A stretch of DNA of 64,000 nt from Neorhizobium populisoli (lineage in GTDB: Bacteria; Pseudomonadota; Alphaproteobacteria; Rhizobiales; Rhizobiaceae): the NCBI RefSeq assembly GCF_019430945.1, contig NZ_JAHYCB010000007.1, positions 248,001 to 312,000 of the forward strand, written 5' to 3'. The position numbers and the translations under genes were made by a program. Shown here piece by piece: positions 10,242-19,540 of the stretch. Within the stretch, counting starts at the first letter, position 1; each line of letters begins with the position of its first letter. The notes below the pieces were generated by a model. It did no database searches, was not told the DNA's origin, and worked only from the letters and a program-made list of their open reading frames with translations.

Positions 10242-10751
10242 TCAGTCCGTGACTTTCAAGACAAGCGGCGTGTGTCCTGTCGCTTCCAGAAAGCGGATCA
10301 GGTCGTCGCGACCGATCGAGGTCGTCGCGTCGTTGGACAACGGATGTCCGTTGATGATGTCGTACTTCATGAGGTCTTCGTCGAGCACGAAGGTGACCTT
10401 GTTACCCGTGTCGTTGAAGGCACCGAACACGGTCACCGAACCCGGCACGACGCCGAGATATTCGAGCAGCATTTCCGGCCGGCCGAAGGAGACGCGGCTC
10501 GAAGCGCCGATCACCTTGTGAACCGTCTTCAGGTCCACCGTCGCATTCTCTTCGACGGTCAGCACGAAATACTGATCCTTCTTGTCCTTGACGAAAAGGT
10601 TTTTGGTGTGCCCGCCGGGGATTTCGTCGCGCAGGCTTTCCGACTCCGCAACGGTAAAGACCGGCGGATGCGTCTTGGTCGAATGAGAAATGTTGAGGCT
10701 GTCGAGGAAACGGAAAAATTCCTCGGCGGTTTTCGGGGCAGTCTCGGTCAT
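10242..10751 (-). CDS. ProX/YbaK-type aminoacyl-tRNA deacylase
   Basis: 169-residue YbaK/PrdX-like editing-domain protein. Members hydrolyse mischarged Ala-tRNA(Pro) or Cys-tRNA(Pro) in trans. Family marks are FTVAESESLRDEIPGGHTKNLFVKDKK near residue 35 and the ASSRVSFG...LEYLGVVPGSVTVFGA strand pair. The start MTETAPKTAEE is preferred; the frame continues 46 residues upstream through sequence unlike the family. Substrate is inferred from the PrdX-like GGHTKNLFV pattern. Confidence 0.85.
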   Translation of the reverse strand: MTETAPKTAEEFFRFLDSLNISHSTKTHPPVFTVAESESLRDEIPGGHTKNLFVKDKKDQYFVLTVEENATVDLKTVHKVIGASSRVSFGRPEMLLEYLGVVPGSVTVFGAFNDTGNKVTFVLDEDLMKYDIINGHPLSNDATTSIGRDDLIRFLEATGHTPLVLKVTD

Positions 10752-11053
10752 GTTCGGAAGGGCTCTGTTGGTAGGCCGCGCGACTATAGCGGCAATGTTG
10801 CAGGTGGCCAAGCGAGCGCACACGATCTCGTGAGCACCTTGACCTTGTATGATGGTCGACCATTTAATTGAAATGCGGGGGACCGGCATTTCGCATGCGG
10901 ACTACCTGACTGATAAGAAATAACTATTCCAATTATCTCAAGTTTGTTTCGGCGCGTCTCGCCGCGCCCTGGGTACCGGCTCCGGCCGATAGCATAGTCG
11001 CCTTTAAACCGATGCCGGCGGGGCGCCGGCGTTCAAGAACGAGAGGTCCGACC
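10752..11053. other. divergent gap between proX-like and ior operon
   Basis: 302 bases with no gene. It holds a plausible sigma70 promoter and a 12-bp palindrome (listed separately) directed at the ior operon. Nothing else was recognised. Confidence 0.5.
10839..10868 (+). promoter_or_regulatory. candidate ior promoter with internal palindrome
   Basis: TTGACC at 10839 and TTTAAT at 10863 are spaced 18 bases and point to iorA, 185 bases ahead. The perfect 12-bp palindrome ATGGTCGACCAT (10852-10863) lies between the two boxes, where a bound repressor would block polymerase. No regulator gene is adjacent. Motif-based only. Confidence 0.4.
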
Positions 11054-11512
11054 ATGGTCAGCTTCACACTCAACGGCCAGCAGAAAGAGTTCGACGGCGA
11101 TCCCGATACGCCGCTTCTCTGGGTCATCCGCGACGCCGAAAAGCTTACCGGTACGAAATACGGCTGCGGCGTTGCCCAGTGCGGCGCCTGCACGGTGCAT
11201 CTCGACGGCATGCCGCGCCGTTCCTGCGTGACGCCGATCTCCATGGTGGACGGTTCCGAAGTCATCACCGTCGAAGGGGTATCCGGCAAGGAAGCCGACG
11301 CCGTCAAGACGGCCTGGGCTGGCCTCGACGTGCCGCAATGCGGTTACTGTCAGTCCGGACAGGTCATGTCGGCCGTCGCCCTGCTCCAGATGGTGCCGAA
11401 ACCCACCGACGCGGATATCGACGGCGCGATGGCCGGCAATATCTGTCGATGCGCCACCTACCATCGCATCCGCGCGGCGATCCACAATGCCGCCAATTCG
11501 ATGGAGGGCTGA
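11054..11512 (+). CDS. iorA: 2Fe-2S subunit of isoquinoline 1-oxidoreductase-type hydroxylase
   Basis: 152-residue small subunit of the xanthine-oxidase family, carrying two [2Fe-2S] clusters that pass electrons from the molybdenum centre. The plant-ferredoxin-like cluster uses GCGVAQCGACTVHLDG...C near residues 38-60, and the second cluster uses CGYCQSGQ and NICRCATYHRI near residues 98-140. The ATG at 11054 gives the conserved MVSFTLNGQ start. It is followed after 3 bases by the large subunit. IorA is a family name; the real substrate may be another aldehyde or N-heterocycle. Confidence 0.9.
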   Translation: MVSFTLNGQQKEFDGDPDTPLLWVIRDAEKLTGTKYGCGVAQCGACTVHLDGMPRRSCVTPISMVDGSEVITVEGVSGKEADAVKTAWAGLDVPQCGYCQSGQVMSAVALLQMVPKPTDADIDGAMAGNICRCATYHRIRAAIHNAANSMEG

Positions 11513-11515
11513 GCC

Positions 11516-13666
11516 ATGACGCTTCAGGATTTGAACACCAGCCGCCGTGGCTTCATTGCCGGCTCCGGTCTCGTCATTGGCGTGGCGATCGCGCCAAAAT
11601 TCCTTTCCGCCGCTCCGACCGGCGTCAGGGCCGGCGGTGATTCGGCTCTCCTGCCGATGAATACCTTCGTTCGGGTCGGCACCGATGATACGGTGACGGT
11701 GCTTTCCAAACATATCGAGTTCGGCCAGGGTCCGTTTACGGGCCTCGCAACGCTGGTGGCGGAAGAACTCGACGCCGACTGGAGCCAGATGCGCGCCGTC
11801 CACTCGCCGACCGAAAACAAGATCTACGCAAACCTCGCCTTCGGCCTGCAGGGCACCGGCGGTTCGAGCTCGATCGCCAACTCCTATGAGCAGATGCGCA
11901 AGGCAGGCGCTGCTGCCCGTGCCATGCTGGTCGCCGCGGCCGCCAACGAATGGAAGGTTCCGGCATCGGAAATCACCGTCGAAAAGGGCCGCATCAAACA
12001 TGCCGCCTCCGGCAAGGAAAGCGGCTTCGGCGCCTTCGCCGAAAAGGCCGCCAAGCAGATGCCGGGCGAACCAAAACTGAAGGATCCCAAGGATTTCAAG
12101 CTGATCGGCACTGAACTGCCGAAACTCGACACCCGCGGCAAGATCAATGGCACGGCGATCTTCACGCTCGACATCACGCCAGACAATCTGCTGATCGCCG
12201 TCGTCGCCCATCCTGAACATTTCGGCGCGACCGTGAAGAGCTTCGACGATGCGGAAGCCCACAAGGTGCAAGGCGTTGTGGATGTGAAACAGGTCCCGTC
12301 TGGCGTCGCGGTCTATGCGGACAACACGTTCGCAGCACTGAAGGGTCGCGATGCGCTGAGCATCGAGTGGGATCTCTCCAAGGCAGAGACTCGCTCTTCC
12401 GAGGAGCTGGCGGCGGAATATGTCAGGCATTTCCGCGAGCCCGGCATCGAAGCGACCAACAAGGGCAATGTCGACGACGCCTTCAAGGCGACTGGCGTGC
12501 AGAGCATCGAGGCAGAGATCGTCTTTCCCTTCCTCGCGCATGCGCCGATGGAACCGCTGGACGCCGTCTTCATCAAGTCTGGCGATGGCTCGGTCGATAT
12601 CTATAATGGCGCCCAGTTCCCGGCCATGGACCAGCAGGTTGCTGCAAAAATCCTCGGCATGGACGAAAAGCAGGTTCGGGTGAATACCCAGCTTGCGGGC
12701 GGCAGCTTCGGCCGCAAGGCGCAGTTCGGTTCGCCCTACATGCAGGAGGCCGCCAACGTCTATAAGGCAAGCGGCGGCAGCCGGCCACTGAAGCACATGT
12801 GGACCCGCGAGGACGACATTCGCGGCGGCTTCTACCGCCCGATGTATGCCCACAGGATGCGCGGCGCGATCAACGCGGACGGCCAGATCACCGCGTGGGA
12901 GCAATCGATCGTCGGCCAGTCGATCATGGGCAAGGCCGATCTCGATTCGACCTCGGTCGAAGGCGCCTCGAATCTGCCCTATGCGATCCCCAACCTGAAG
13001 GTGACTTCGCATAACGTGAAACTCGTCATCCCACCACTCTGGTGGCGGTCTGTCGGTCATACCCATACCGGCTTTGCGGTCGAGACCTTTGTCGACGAAC
13101 TCTTCCAGAAGATCGGCAAGGACCCGGTCGAAGGCCGCTTGGCGCTTCTGAAGGACGAACCGCGCCATGCGGGCGTGCTGAAGAAGGCGGCCGAAATGTC
13201 GAACTGGGGCTCAAAGCTTCCGGAAGGCCGCATGCGCGGTGTCGCTGTGGTGGAAAGCTTCAACACCTATGTCGGCCAGGTCGTCGAAGTCTCGGTCGGG
13301 CCGGAAGGCACACCGCAGGTCCACAAGGTCTGGTGCGCGGTCGATTGCGGCGTGGCGATCAACCCCAATGTCATCAAGGCACAGATGGAAGGCGGCATCG
13401 GCTACGGGCTCGGTGCGGTCCTCTTCGACGCGGTGACGCTGGGCAAAGGCGGCAGGATCATCCAGTCGAACTTCCACGACTACCGCTCGATCCGCATCAA
13501 CGAGATGCCGGATGTTGCGGTGGAAATCATCAAGTCGTCCGAAAAGCCGACAGGCGTCGGCGAGCCCGGCGTGCCGCCCGTTGGCCCGGCGGTTGCCAAT
13601 GCCTGGCGGCGCCTGACCGGAGCCCCGGTCCGGCAGCTTCCGATCGTCAACATCGTTTCGGCCTAG
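11516..13666 (+). CDS. iorB: molybdopterin subunit of isoquinoline 1-oxidoreductase-type hydroxylase, Tat-exported
   Basis: 716-residue catalytic subunit of a periplasmic molybdenum hydroxylase. The N-terminus has a Tat signal, TSRRGFIAGS (R10-R11), then a hydrophobic run; this is usual for IorB-type subunits and sets them apart from cytosolic xanthine dehydrogenase. Cofactor-binding stretches include GQGPFTGLATLVAEELDADW, LQGTGGSSSIANS, LAGGSFGRKAQFG and the late GEPGVPPVGPAVANA with the catalytic glutamate. No FAD subunit is encoded nearby, so electrons probably leave through the following cytochrome. Substrate unknown. Confidence 0.88.
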   Translation: MTLQDLNTSRRGFIAGSGLVIGVAIAPKFLSAAPTGVRAGGDSALLPMNTFVRVGTDDTVTVLSKHIEFGQGPFTGLATLVAEELDADWSQMRAVHSPTENKIYANLAFGLQGTGGSSSIANSYEQMRKAGAAARAMLVAAAANEWKVPASEITVEKGRIKHAASGKESGFGAFAEKAAKQMPGEPKLKDPKDFKLIGTELPKLDTRGKINGTAIFTLDITPDNLLIAVVAHPEHFGATVKSFDDAEAHKVQGVVDVKQVPSGVAVYADNTFAALKGRDALSIEWDLSKAETRSSEELAAEYVRHFREPGIEATNKGNVDDAFKATGVQSIEAEIVFPFLAHAPMEPLDAVFIKSGDGSVDIYNGAQFPAMDQQVAAKILGMDEKQVRVNTQLAGGSFGRKAQFGSPYMQEAANVYKASGGSRPLKHMWTREDDIRGGFYRPMYAHRMRGAINADGQITAWEQSIVGQSIMGKADLDSTSVEGASNLPYAIPNLKVTSHNVKLVIPPLWWRSVGHTHTGFAVETFVDELFQKIGKDPVEGRLALLKDEPRHAGVLKKAAEMSNWGSKLPEGRMRGVAVVESFNTYVGQVVEVSVGPEGTPQVHKVWCAVDCGVAINPNVIKAQMEGGIGYGLGAVLFDAVTLGKGGRIIQSNFHDYRSIRINEMPDVAVEIIKSSEKPTGVGEPGVPPVGPAVANAWRRLTGAPVRQLPIVNIVSA

Positions 13667-13688
13667 GAACGGGGAAGAGGACAACCTG

Positions 13689-14354
13689 ATGAAGCTTAAA
13701 CTCGCCTTCACCGGCCTCGCGGCCATCTGTCTTTTCGTGGGCGCCGGCATGGCGCTGTCGCCCGCGTCCATCGCTCAGAACGCCCAAGGGGGAACTAAGC
13801 CGGACGGCAAGACACTGAAGCCCGCGGCCTCCTTCCAGTCGATCACCAACCAGCAGCAGCGCTCCGTGGCACTGTTCCAGGAGGCCGGCAAGGTCATCCA
13901 GCATCCGCGCTGCGTCAACTGTCACCCTGCTACCGACCGGCCGCTGCAGGGTGCCACCATGCATCCGCATCAACCGCCGGTCTTCCGCGGCGATGGCGGC
14001 ATGGGCATGCCCGGCATGCAATGCACCACCTGCCACAGCCCGCAGAACACGCCGGTCGTCGGGCAGGCCGATACGATCAAGAGCATTCCCGGCAATCCCG
14101 CCTGGCATCTCGCGCCGATCGAAATGGCCTGGGTCGGTAAATCGCTTGGCCAGATCTGTCAGCAGATAAAGGATCCGGCCCGCAACGGCGGCAAGAGCAT
14201 GGATCAGATCGTCGAACATATGGCGCATGACGAACTGGTCGGCTGGGGTTGGGATCCGGGTGCCGGCCGCGAACCGGTGCCGGGAACGCAGGCCGAATTC
14301 GGCGAACTGATCAAAGCCTGGGTCGATACCGGAGCCGCCTGCCCGGCCTCCTGA
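13689..14354 (+). CDS. dihaem c-type cytochrome, electron acceptor of the ior hydroxylase
   Basis: 221-residue exported protein with a signal peptide (residues 1-29, ending SIAQ) and two haem-binding CxxCH motifs: CVNCH at residue 75 and CTTCH at residue 112. The His-Pro-rich stretch between them may supply axial ligands. It starts 22 bases after iorB. Cytochrome partners replacing the FAD subunit are known for several periplasmic xanthine-oxidase-family enzymes, so it likely carries electrons from IorAB to the respiratory chain. Role inferred from context; haem binding is read directly. Confidence 0.82.
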   Translation: MKLKLAFTGLAAICLFVGAGMALSPASIAQNAQGGTKPDGKTLKPAASFQSITNQQQRSVALFQEAGKVIQHPRCVNCHPATDRPLQGATMHPHQPPVFRGDGGMGMPGMQCTTCHSPQNTPVVGQADTIKSIPGNPAWHLAPIEMAWVGKSLGQICQQIKDPARNGGKSMDQIVEHMAHDELVGWGWDPGAGREPVPGTQAEFGELIKAWVDTGAACPAS

Positions 14355-14470
14355 CGTGTGAAAGCTGCCGGCCTCCACAGGGAAGCCGGCGGTCGCCTCA
14401 AGGAAAATCAAATACTTTCAACAGCTTGCAAGTTTACAAATTTTTCTTCGAAATAATCGTCATTTCCCTG

Positions 14471-14499
14471 TTGCATTTGAAAGTCGTCTGAGCGATATA
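14471..14499 (+). promoter_or_regulatory. sigma70 promoter of tRNA-Gly
   Basis: TTGCAT and GATATA are spaced 17 bases and end 65 bases before the mature tRNA 5' end. Spacing and position suit a tRNA promoter. Confidence 0.5.
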
Positions 14500-14564
14500 G
14501 CGCCCGTCGCCGCAACAAACGGCGGCCACGGTCTAGCGAACTACCCCGGACCGGTGGAATATGA

Positions 14565-14639
14565 GCGGGCGTAGCTCAGGGGTAGAGCATAACCTTGCCA
14601 AGGTTAGGGTCGGGCGTTCGAATCGCCTCGCCCGCTCCA
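14565..14639 (+). tRNA. tRNA-Gly (GCC anticodon)
   Basis: A 75-base cloverleaf can be drawn. Acceptor arms GCGGGCG/CGCCCGC, D arm with TAGCTCAGGGGTAGAGC, anticodon stem TAACC/GGTTA with loop TTGCCAA (anticodon GCC), T arm with GTTCGAATC, discriminator T and an encoded CCA end. It decodes GGC/GGU glycine codons. Confidence 0.97.
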
Positions 14640-14666
14640 ATTCTCTCTAGAGAGATATAAACAAGT

Positions 14667-14692
14667 AAAGCGCCATCCGGCGCTTTTTGCTT
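14667..14692 (+). terminator. intrinsic terminator of tRNA-Gly
   Basis: Eight-base perfect stem AAAGCGCC/GGCGCTTT with a four-base loop and a T run, 27 bases past the tRNA end. Confidence 0.85.
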
Positions 14693-14744
14693 TTCTGGCC
14701 CAAGCATCTCGCAAAATTCCCAATTTCACGCCCTACGCGACGCA

Positions 14745-14774
14745 AAAACGCCGCCGACCGAAGCCGACGGCGTC
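14745..14774 (-). terminator. intrinsic terminator of the chemoreceptor gene
   Basis: On the minus strand an 11-bp stem (two G-U pairs) is capped by the stable C(UUCG)G tetraloop and followed by five T, 22 bases past the stop. Confidence 0.8.
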
Positions 14775-14795
14775 TGCATTGCAAATCGCTTGGGA

Positions 14796-16922
14796 TCACG
14801 CAGCGCGGTAGCGGTTCCCGCCGGACGAATAATTGCCCGTAGCATTGCCCGCATTCGTCTTGAACTGGGCCATCATCTCCGCAAGGCTCTCGGTCTCCTG
14901 AGTCAGGTTCTGGGCTGCCGCCGTGGTTTCTTCCACCATCGCGGCGTTCTGCTGTGTCACCTTGTCCATCTGATCGGCGGATGCCGCCACTTCACGCAGG
15001 CTGTCGGCCTGTTCGCTGGTGCTGGAGGTGATTGTGTTGACGAAAGTGCTCATCTGGGCGACTTCGGCGACGATATCCTCCAGCGACTTGCCGGAGGCAC
15101 TGACGAGATCGACGCCCTGCTTCACCTGTGCCGACGAGGTGGAAATCAGCGATTTGATCTCCTTGGCGGCATCGGCCGAGCGTTGCGCAAGGCCGCGGAC
15201 TTCCTGGGCGACGACCGCAAAACCGCGGCCGGCTTCACCGGCGCGGGCCGCTTCGACACCGGCATTCAGCGCCAGAAGGTTGGTCTGGAAAGCGATGTCG
15301 TCGATCACGCCGATGATCTTGGAGATTTCCTCAGACGAATGTTCGATACCACCCATGGCATCGATGGCCTGGGCGACGATATCGCCGCCGCGCTTGGCCT
15401 TTTCCTGGGCCTGAGCGGCAACGCCCTGGGCGCGGCTCGCGCCGCTGGCGCTGTCGTTGACGGCCGAGGTGACCTGGCCGAGCGCCGCGACGGTTTCCTC
15501 AAGGCTTGCAGCCTGCTGCTCCGTGCGCTTCGCAAGATCGTTCGAGGCCATGGAGATTTCCTGCAGGCCGGAACGGATCGTCGACACGGCACCGACGACC
15601 GAACCGATCGCCTGTTCGAGATTGGTGACCGAACTGTTGAACTTGGCGCGGATCGGCTCGAATTCAGCTGCGACGGCATGATCCATGCGCACCGTCAGAT
15701 CGCCGCCGGCAAGCCGGTTGAAGCCACTTTCGATATCATGCACGAAGGCACGTAGATCCTCGGCCTTGGCGCTGTCGATCGCGGTCTGCCGTTCACGCTG
15801 GCTTTCCTGCGCAACACGCGCGTCTGCCGTCTCCCGCTCAAGGCGAACGTTTTCGTTGGCCGCCTCTTTGAAGACCTGCACGGCCCGCGCCATGGCGCCA
15901 AGTTCGTCCTGACGGTCTTGGCCGGACACGTCGGCGGAAAGATCGCCGGCGGCAAGCTGCGTCATCGTCGTCGTCAGGCGACGCACGGTGCCGCCGAGCG
16001 AGCGGGCGAAGACGAGGAAACCGATCAGCGACAGGAGGGAGACGAGCACGGTCCCGCCGACGGTCATCCACAGAGCCGTATCGCTTGCCTTCACCAGCGG
16101 CGTGATGTTGGAGGCGATTTCCAGCACGCCGACCTTGGCGCCGGAGAAATCAAGCAGCGGTACCGCTTCGATTGCATAGCTCTTGTCGCCGATGCTGGCG
16201 TAACGACGCACCTTGCCGGTGTCGAAAGCCTGCTGCAGTTCGGCGGGCGTCAGCATCGGCTCGCCGGTATAGGTGGAAGCCTGCTTGTCGAACTTGTTGT
16301 CACCCTTGGTATAGAGCGCGATATACGCATCCACTTCCTTGGAAAGTCGCCCGAAATAGGCATCCACCAGCTTCAGGCCAACATCGGCGACGCCAACGAC
16401 CTTGCCATCCTTGACGACCGGCGCGGTGGCGAAGAGGCTGACGGCAGTACGGCCGGTCTCCACACCTGCCACGAGCTTGTTGTCGCTGAGTGCGGTCGCC
16501 ACCATTTTGCGGCGCGCCTTGATATTGTCGCCAAAGACATCCGGATCGTGAACGCGGGCAACGACATCGGCAGTCGCGGTGCTGAAGGTGATCATCTCGA
16601 TGCTGCTTGCCTCTTTCACCGCCTTCATGTTGGCATAGCGGGAAAGCAGGGCCTGCCGGTCATTGGCGAGGATGAGGGGGGCGGTCTCCGGTGTCGCGGC
16701 AATCGTCAGCGCCAGCGCCGAGGCTGCACGCTTCTGGGCCGTCATGTCGTCTTCGATGACCGCAAGATCACTCTCAAGCTCCGCTTGCAGCGATTGATCC
16801 GTCATCCGCGATTGACGTTCCCACGCCAGCCCGCCGATCAGGCCACTCGCAAATAGAACGGCTGCAAAACCGAAGATGGTAAGCCGCCGCGATAGCGGCT
16901 TCTTGATAGTGACCTCGCTCAT
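14796..16922 (-). CDS. methyl-accepting chemotaxis protein
   Basis: 708-residue transmembrane chemoreceptor. A first membrane helix at about residues 12-32 is followed by a periplasmic sensor region of about 260 residues with Cache-like strands ([28 protein letters not shown]), a second helix near residues 290-315, a HAMP domain ([12 protein letters not shown] and a second [11 protein letters not shown] segment) and the signalling hairpin with the conserved tip [24 protein letters not shown]. It ends NRYRAA without a CheR-tethering pentapeptide. The ligand cannot be inferred. The start at 16922 has GGGGGA upstream. No che genes are adjacent. Confidence 0.93.
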   Translation of the reverse strand: MSEVTIKKPLSRRLTIFGFAAVLFASGLIGGLAWERQSRMTDQSLQAELESDLAVIEDDMTAQKRAASALALTIAATPETAPLILANDRQALLSRYANMKAVKEASSIEMITFSTATADVVARVHDPDVFGDNIKARRKMVATALSDNKLVAGVETGRTAVSLFATAPVVKDGKVVGVADVGLKLVDAYFGRLSKEVDAYIALYTKGDNKFDKQASTYTGEPMLTPAELQQAFDTGKVRRYASIGDKSYAIEAVPLLDFSGAKVGVLEIASNITPLVKASDTALWMTVGGTVLVSLLSLIGFLVFARSLGGTVRRLTTTMTQLAAGDLSADVSGQDRQDELGAMARAVQVFKEAANENVRLERETADARVAQESQRERQTAIDSAKAEDLRAFVHDIESGFNRLAGGDLTVRMDHAVAAEFEPIRAKFNSSVTNLEQAIGSVVGAVSTIRSGLQEISMASNDLAKRTEQQAASLEETVAALGQVTSAVNDSASGASRAQGVAAQAQEKAKRGGDIVAQAIDAMGGIEHSSEEISKIIGVIDDIAFQTNLLALNAGVEAARAGEAGRGFAVVAQEVRGLAQRSADAAKEIKSLISTSSAQVKQGVDLVSASGKSLEDIVAEVAQMSTFVNTITSSTSEQADSLREVAASADQMDKVTQQNAAMVEETTAAAQNLTQETESLAEMMAQFKTNAGNATGNYSSGGNRYRAA

Positions 16923-17095
16923 TTGTCCCCCAGTGACGTAACGCGACGACGCGAGCTGCAGTCCGACTTTCGGGTGCAAGCCAATCCTGAAGAAAAATAT
17001 TACGAGACCTGTTGAAATTTAACTAATACAGAAAGAATGCTCGCCCGAGACATGTAAATCCAGATATTGGGCGGCATTTTCCGATATATTGAACA

Positions 17096-17125
17096 AGGGC
17101 AGGATTTCATTGGAAATCCTGCCCT
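17096..17125. other. perfect 13-bp hairpin without T tract
   Basis: Arms AGGGCAGGATTTC/GAAATCCTGCCCT around ATTG, in the gap between galM and the chemoreceptor gene. No T run follows on either strand. It may be a 3' end-stabilising structure or weak terminator for galM, 100 bases past its stop. Confidence 0.5.
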
Positions 17126-17224
17126 TACCTATTCTACTTGCTAGATAAAATCACATCACCGCTACACGGAATTTCTACTGCTTGTCCGGCGACTAGGCGG
17201 GGCAAATAAAATTAGCCGGCTTCA

Positions 17225-18247
17225 TCATTGCCGCGAAAATACGTAGTCCGTTTCCTGTTTCAGCGTTTCGCCGGGACGCAGGATCGGATTCGGGAAGCCC
17301 TTGTGGTTGATGGCGTCCGGCCAGACCTGGGTTTCCAGGCAGAAGCCGGAAAATGGACCGTATTGGCGGCCATCAAGACCCGGCACCGGCAACTGCTGCA
17401 GCTTGAAGGCGGCGTAGAACTGTATGCCGGGTTCGGTCGTGCGCACTTCCATCGAGACGCCGGAATAATTGCTGCGCACCAGCACGACGGAGCGTTTGCG
17501 CATGCGCTCGCCGGACAGGCAGAAATTATGATCGAACAGAACCTGCGTATCGCCGTCGAAACGCTTCATCGATGTCATCTGTCGGAGGTCGAATTGCGTG
17601 CCTGCGACGTCCAGCAACTCGCCGGTCGGCACCTGCTTGTCGTCGAGCGCCAGAACATGATCTGCAGCGATCATGATATCGTGGCCAAGCGCATCCTCGC
17701 GACCGTCGAGATTGAAATAGGAATGCTGGCAGATATTGGCGAGCGTCGCCTGGTCGCTGGTGGTTTCGTAGACGACCGACAGCACCCCACCAGACTGTAG
17801 CTGATAGGTCGCGGTCACGGTGCAATTGCCCGGATAGCCGGCGCGGCCGTCCGGATCGGTAATCCGCAGCACGACCTTGTCGGTGGCATGCTCGACGATC
17901 GTCCAATTGCTGCGCCCAATACCATCGCTGCCGCCATGCAGATGGGTGACGCCGCGCTCGTTGAGTTCCAGCTGGTACAGCTTGCCGTCCAGCGTGAAGC
18001 GCCCGCCGCCGATACGGTTGGAGCACCGGCCCGGCGTCGCGCCGAAATAGGGGGAATGCGCGAGGTAATCCTCGAAACTCTCGAAACCGAGCACCAGCGG
18101 CGCCTGATGGCCTTCGAGCCGCAAATCCTGGATGACAGCGCCCCAGGTGATGACATTCGCCGTCAGCCCGCCGCCGGCAATCTTCACCCGATAGACCGGC
18201 TCGCCTTTTTCGGTCGTGCCAAAAACTTCGAAATTCTTGTCGGCCAT
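17225..18247 (-). CDS. galM: galactose mutarotase (aldose 1-epimerase)
   Basis: 340-residue GalM-fold enzyme that interconverts alpha and beta anomers of galactose and related sugars. Conserved catalytic context is seen at ATPGRCSNRIGGGRFTLDG, THLHGG, LANICQHSYFNLDG (general-acid His) and the late FCLETQVWPDAINHKGFPNP with the base Glu. No signal peptide. The gene lies 99 bases downstream of the VWA gene on the same strand. No other galactose genes are nearby, so its substrate is uncertain. Confidence 0.92.
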   Translation of the reverse strand: MADKNFEVFGTTEKGEPVYRVKIAGGGLTANVITWGAVIQDLRLEGHQAPLVLGFESFEDYLAHSPYFGATPGRCSNRIGGGRFTLDGKLYQLELNERGVTHLHGGSDGIGRSNWTIVEHATDKVVLRITDPDGRAGYPGNCTVTATYQLQSGGVLSVVYETTSDQATLANICQHSYFNLDGREDALGHDIMIAADHVLALDDKQVPTGELLDVAGTQFDLRQMTSMKRFDGDTQVLFDHNFCLSGERMRKRSVVLVRSNYSGVSMEVRTTEPGIQFYAAFKLQQLPVPGLDGRQYGPFSGFCLETQVWPDAINHKGFPNPILRPGETLKQETDYVFSRQ

Positions 18248-18346
18248 ATGCCGTCCTCCGCTTGGATTGTCCTGCCCGATGGGTTGGCGGCAAACTGCGC
18301 GATTTGAAGGCGGGCCGCAACGCCGAAGCCTAAGAAAAATCGACGG

Positions 18347-19528
18347 TCAACGGGTGAGAAGGCGCGTCGCCTGTTCGAGCCCGCCGAGTGTCAGCGGAAA
18401 CATCCGCTCGCCCATCAACTGCCGCAGCAGGCCGATCGAGGTCGTGTAGCGCCAGTGATCCTCCGGCACCGGATTGAGCCAGACGCTGCGGCGGAAATGA
18501 TCGGTGACGCGGGTCACCCAGGCTGCTCCCGGCTCCTGGTTCCAGTGCTCGACGGATCCACCCGTATGAGTGACCTCATAAGGGCTCATCGAGGCATCGC
18601 CGACAAAGATCACCTTGTAGTCCGGGCCGTAGCTGCGAATGAGATCGAGCGTCGGCATGCGGTCGGAACGGCGGCGGTTTTCCTTCCATACGCCTTCATA
18701 GAGGCAATTGTGGAAGTAGAAATGCTCCATATGCCTGAATTCGGCGCGGGCGGCTGAAAACAGCTCCTCGACGATGCGGATATGATCGTCCATCGAGCCA
18801 CCGACATCGAAGAACATCAGCAGCTTCACCGCATTGCGCCGCTCCGGCCGGGTCTGCACGTCGAGATAACCGTGCTCGGCCGTGGAACGGATCGTGCCGG
18901 GAAGGTCGAATTCCTCGACCGCCCCTTGCCGCACCCAGCGGCGCAAGCGCTTCAGCGCGATCTTGATATTGCGGGTGCCGAGCTCGACCGTGTCGTCGAA
19001 ATCCTTGAACTCGCGCTTGTCCCACACCTTTACCGCCCGGCGATGGCGGGACTGGTCCTGGCCGATCCGGACACCTTCGGGATTGTAGCCGTAAGCGCCG
19101 AAAGGCGACGTGCCGCCTGTGCCGATCCATTTCGACCCGCCCTGATGCCGGCCCTTCTGCTCTTCGAGCCGCTTCTTCAGCGTCTCCATCAGCGTCTCGA
19201 AGCCGCCGAGCGACTCGACCAGCTTTTTCTCCTCATCGGTCAGATGTTTTTCGACGAGCTTGCGCAGCCATTCTTCCGGAATTTCGGCGACATCGACGCC
19301 CGGCTCGCCGGACACCGCCTCCAACCCCCGGAAATAGGAGGAGAAGACGGCATCGAACCTGTCGATATGCCGTTCATCTTTAACCAGCGCAGTGCGAGCG
19401 AGGAAATAAAAAGCTTCGACATCGAAATCAGCGAGCCCTGCTTCCATGCCTTCTAAGAGCGCCAGGAATTCCCGCAGAGTGACGGGAATTTTTGCCTCTT
19501 TGAGCTGAAGGAAGAAGGGGATGAACAT
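18347..19528 (-). CDS. VWA-domain protein, CoxE-like MoxR partner
   Basis: 393-residue protein with an N-terminal helical region that begins MFIPFFLQLKEAKIPVTLREFLALLEGMEAG and a C-terminal von Willebrand factor A domain. The metal-binding MIDAS motif reads FFDVGGSMDDH near residue 225. Such proteins work with MoxR-type AAA ATPases as metal-insertion or assembly chaperones. A MoxR gene lies 1.6 kb upstream on the same strand, but metA and a NUDIX gene lie between. It starts 12 bases after the metA stop, so it is probably co-transcribed with metA. Confidence 0.85.
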   Translation of the reverse strand: MFIPFFLQLKEAKIPVTLREFLALLEGMEAGLADFDVEAFYFLARTALVKDERHIDRFDAVFSSYFRGLEAVSGEPGVDVAEIPEEWLRKLVEKHLTDEEKKLVESLGGFETLMETLKKRLEEQKGRHQGGSKWIGTGGTSPFGAYGYNPEGVRIGQDQSRHRRAVKVWDKREFKDFDDTVELGTRNIKIALKRLRRWVRQGAVEEFDLPGTIRSTAEHGYLDVQTRPERRNAVKLLMFFDVGGSMDDHIRIVEELFSAARAEFRHMEHFYFHNCLYEGVWKENRRRSDRMPTLDLIRSYGPDYKVIFVGDASMSPYEVTHTGGSVEHWNQEPGAAWVTRVTDHFRRSVWLNPVPEDHWRYTTSIGLLRQLMGERMFPLTLGGLEQATRLLTR

Positions 19529-19540
19529 TAAGCCTCGAAA

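Noticed and set aside
11033-13168. 711-residue open frame antisense to iorB
   Set aside because: It mirrors the codon bias of a GC-rich gene, has no family features and no ribosome site. The sense strand has clear molybdoenzyme motifs.
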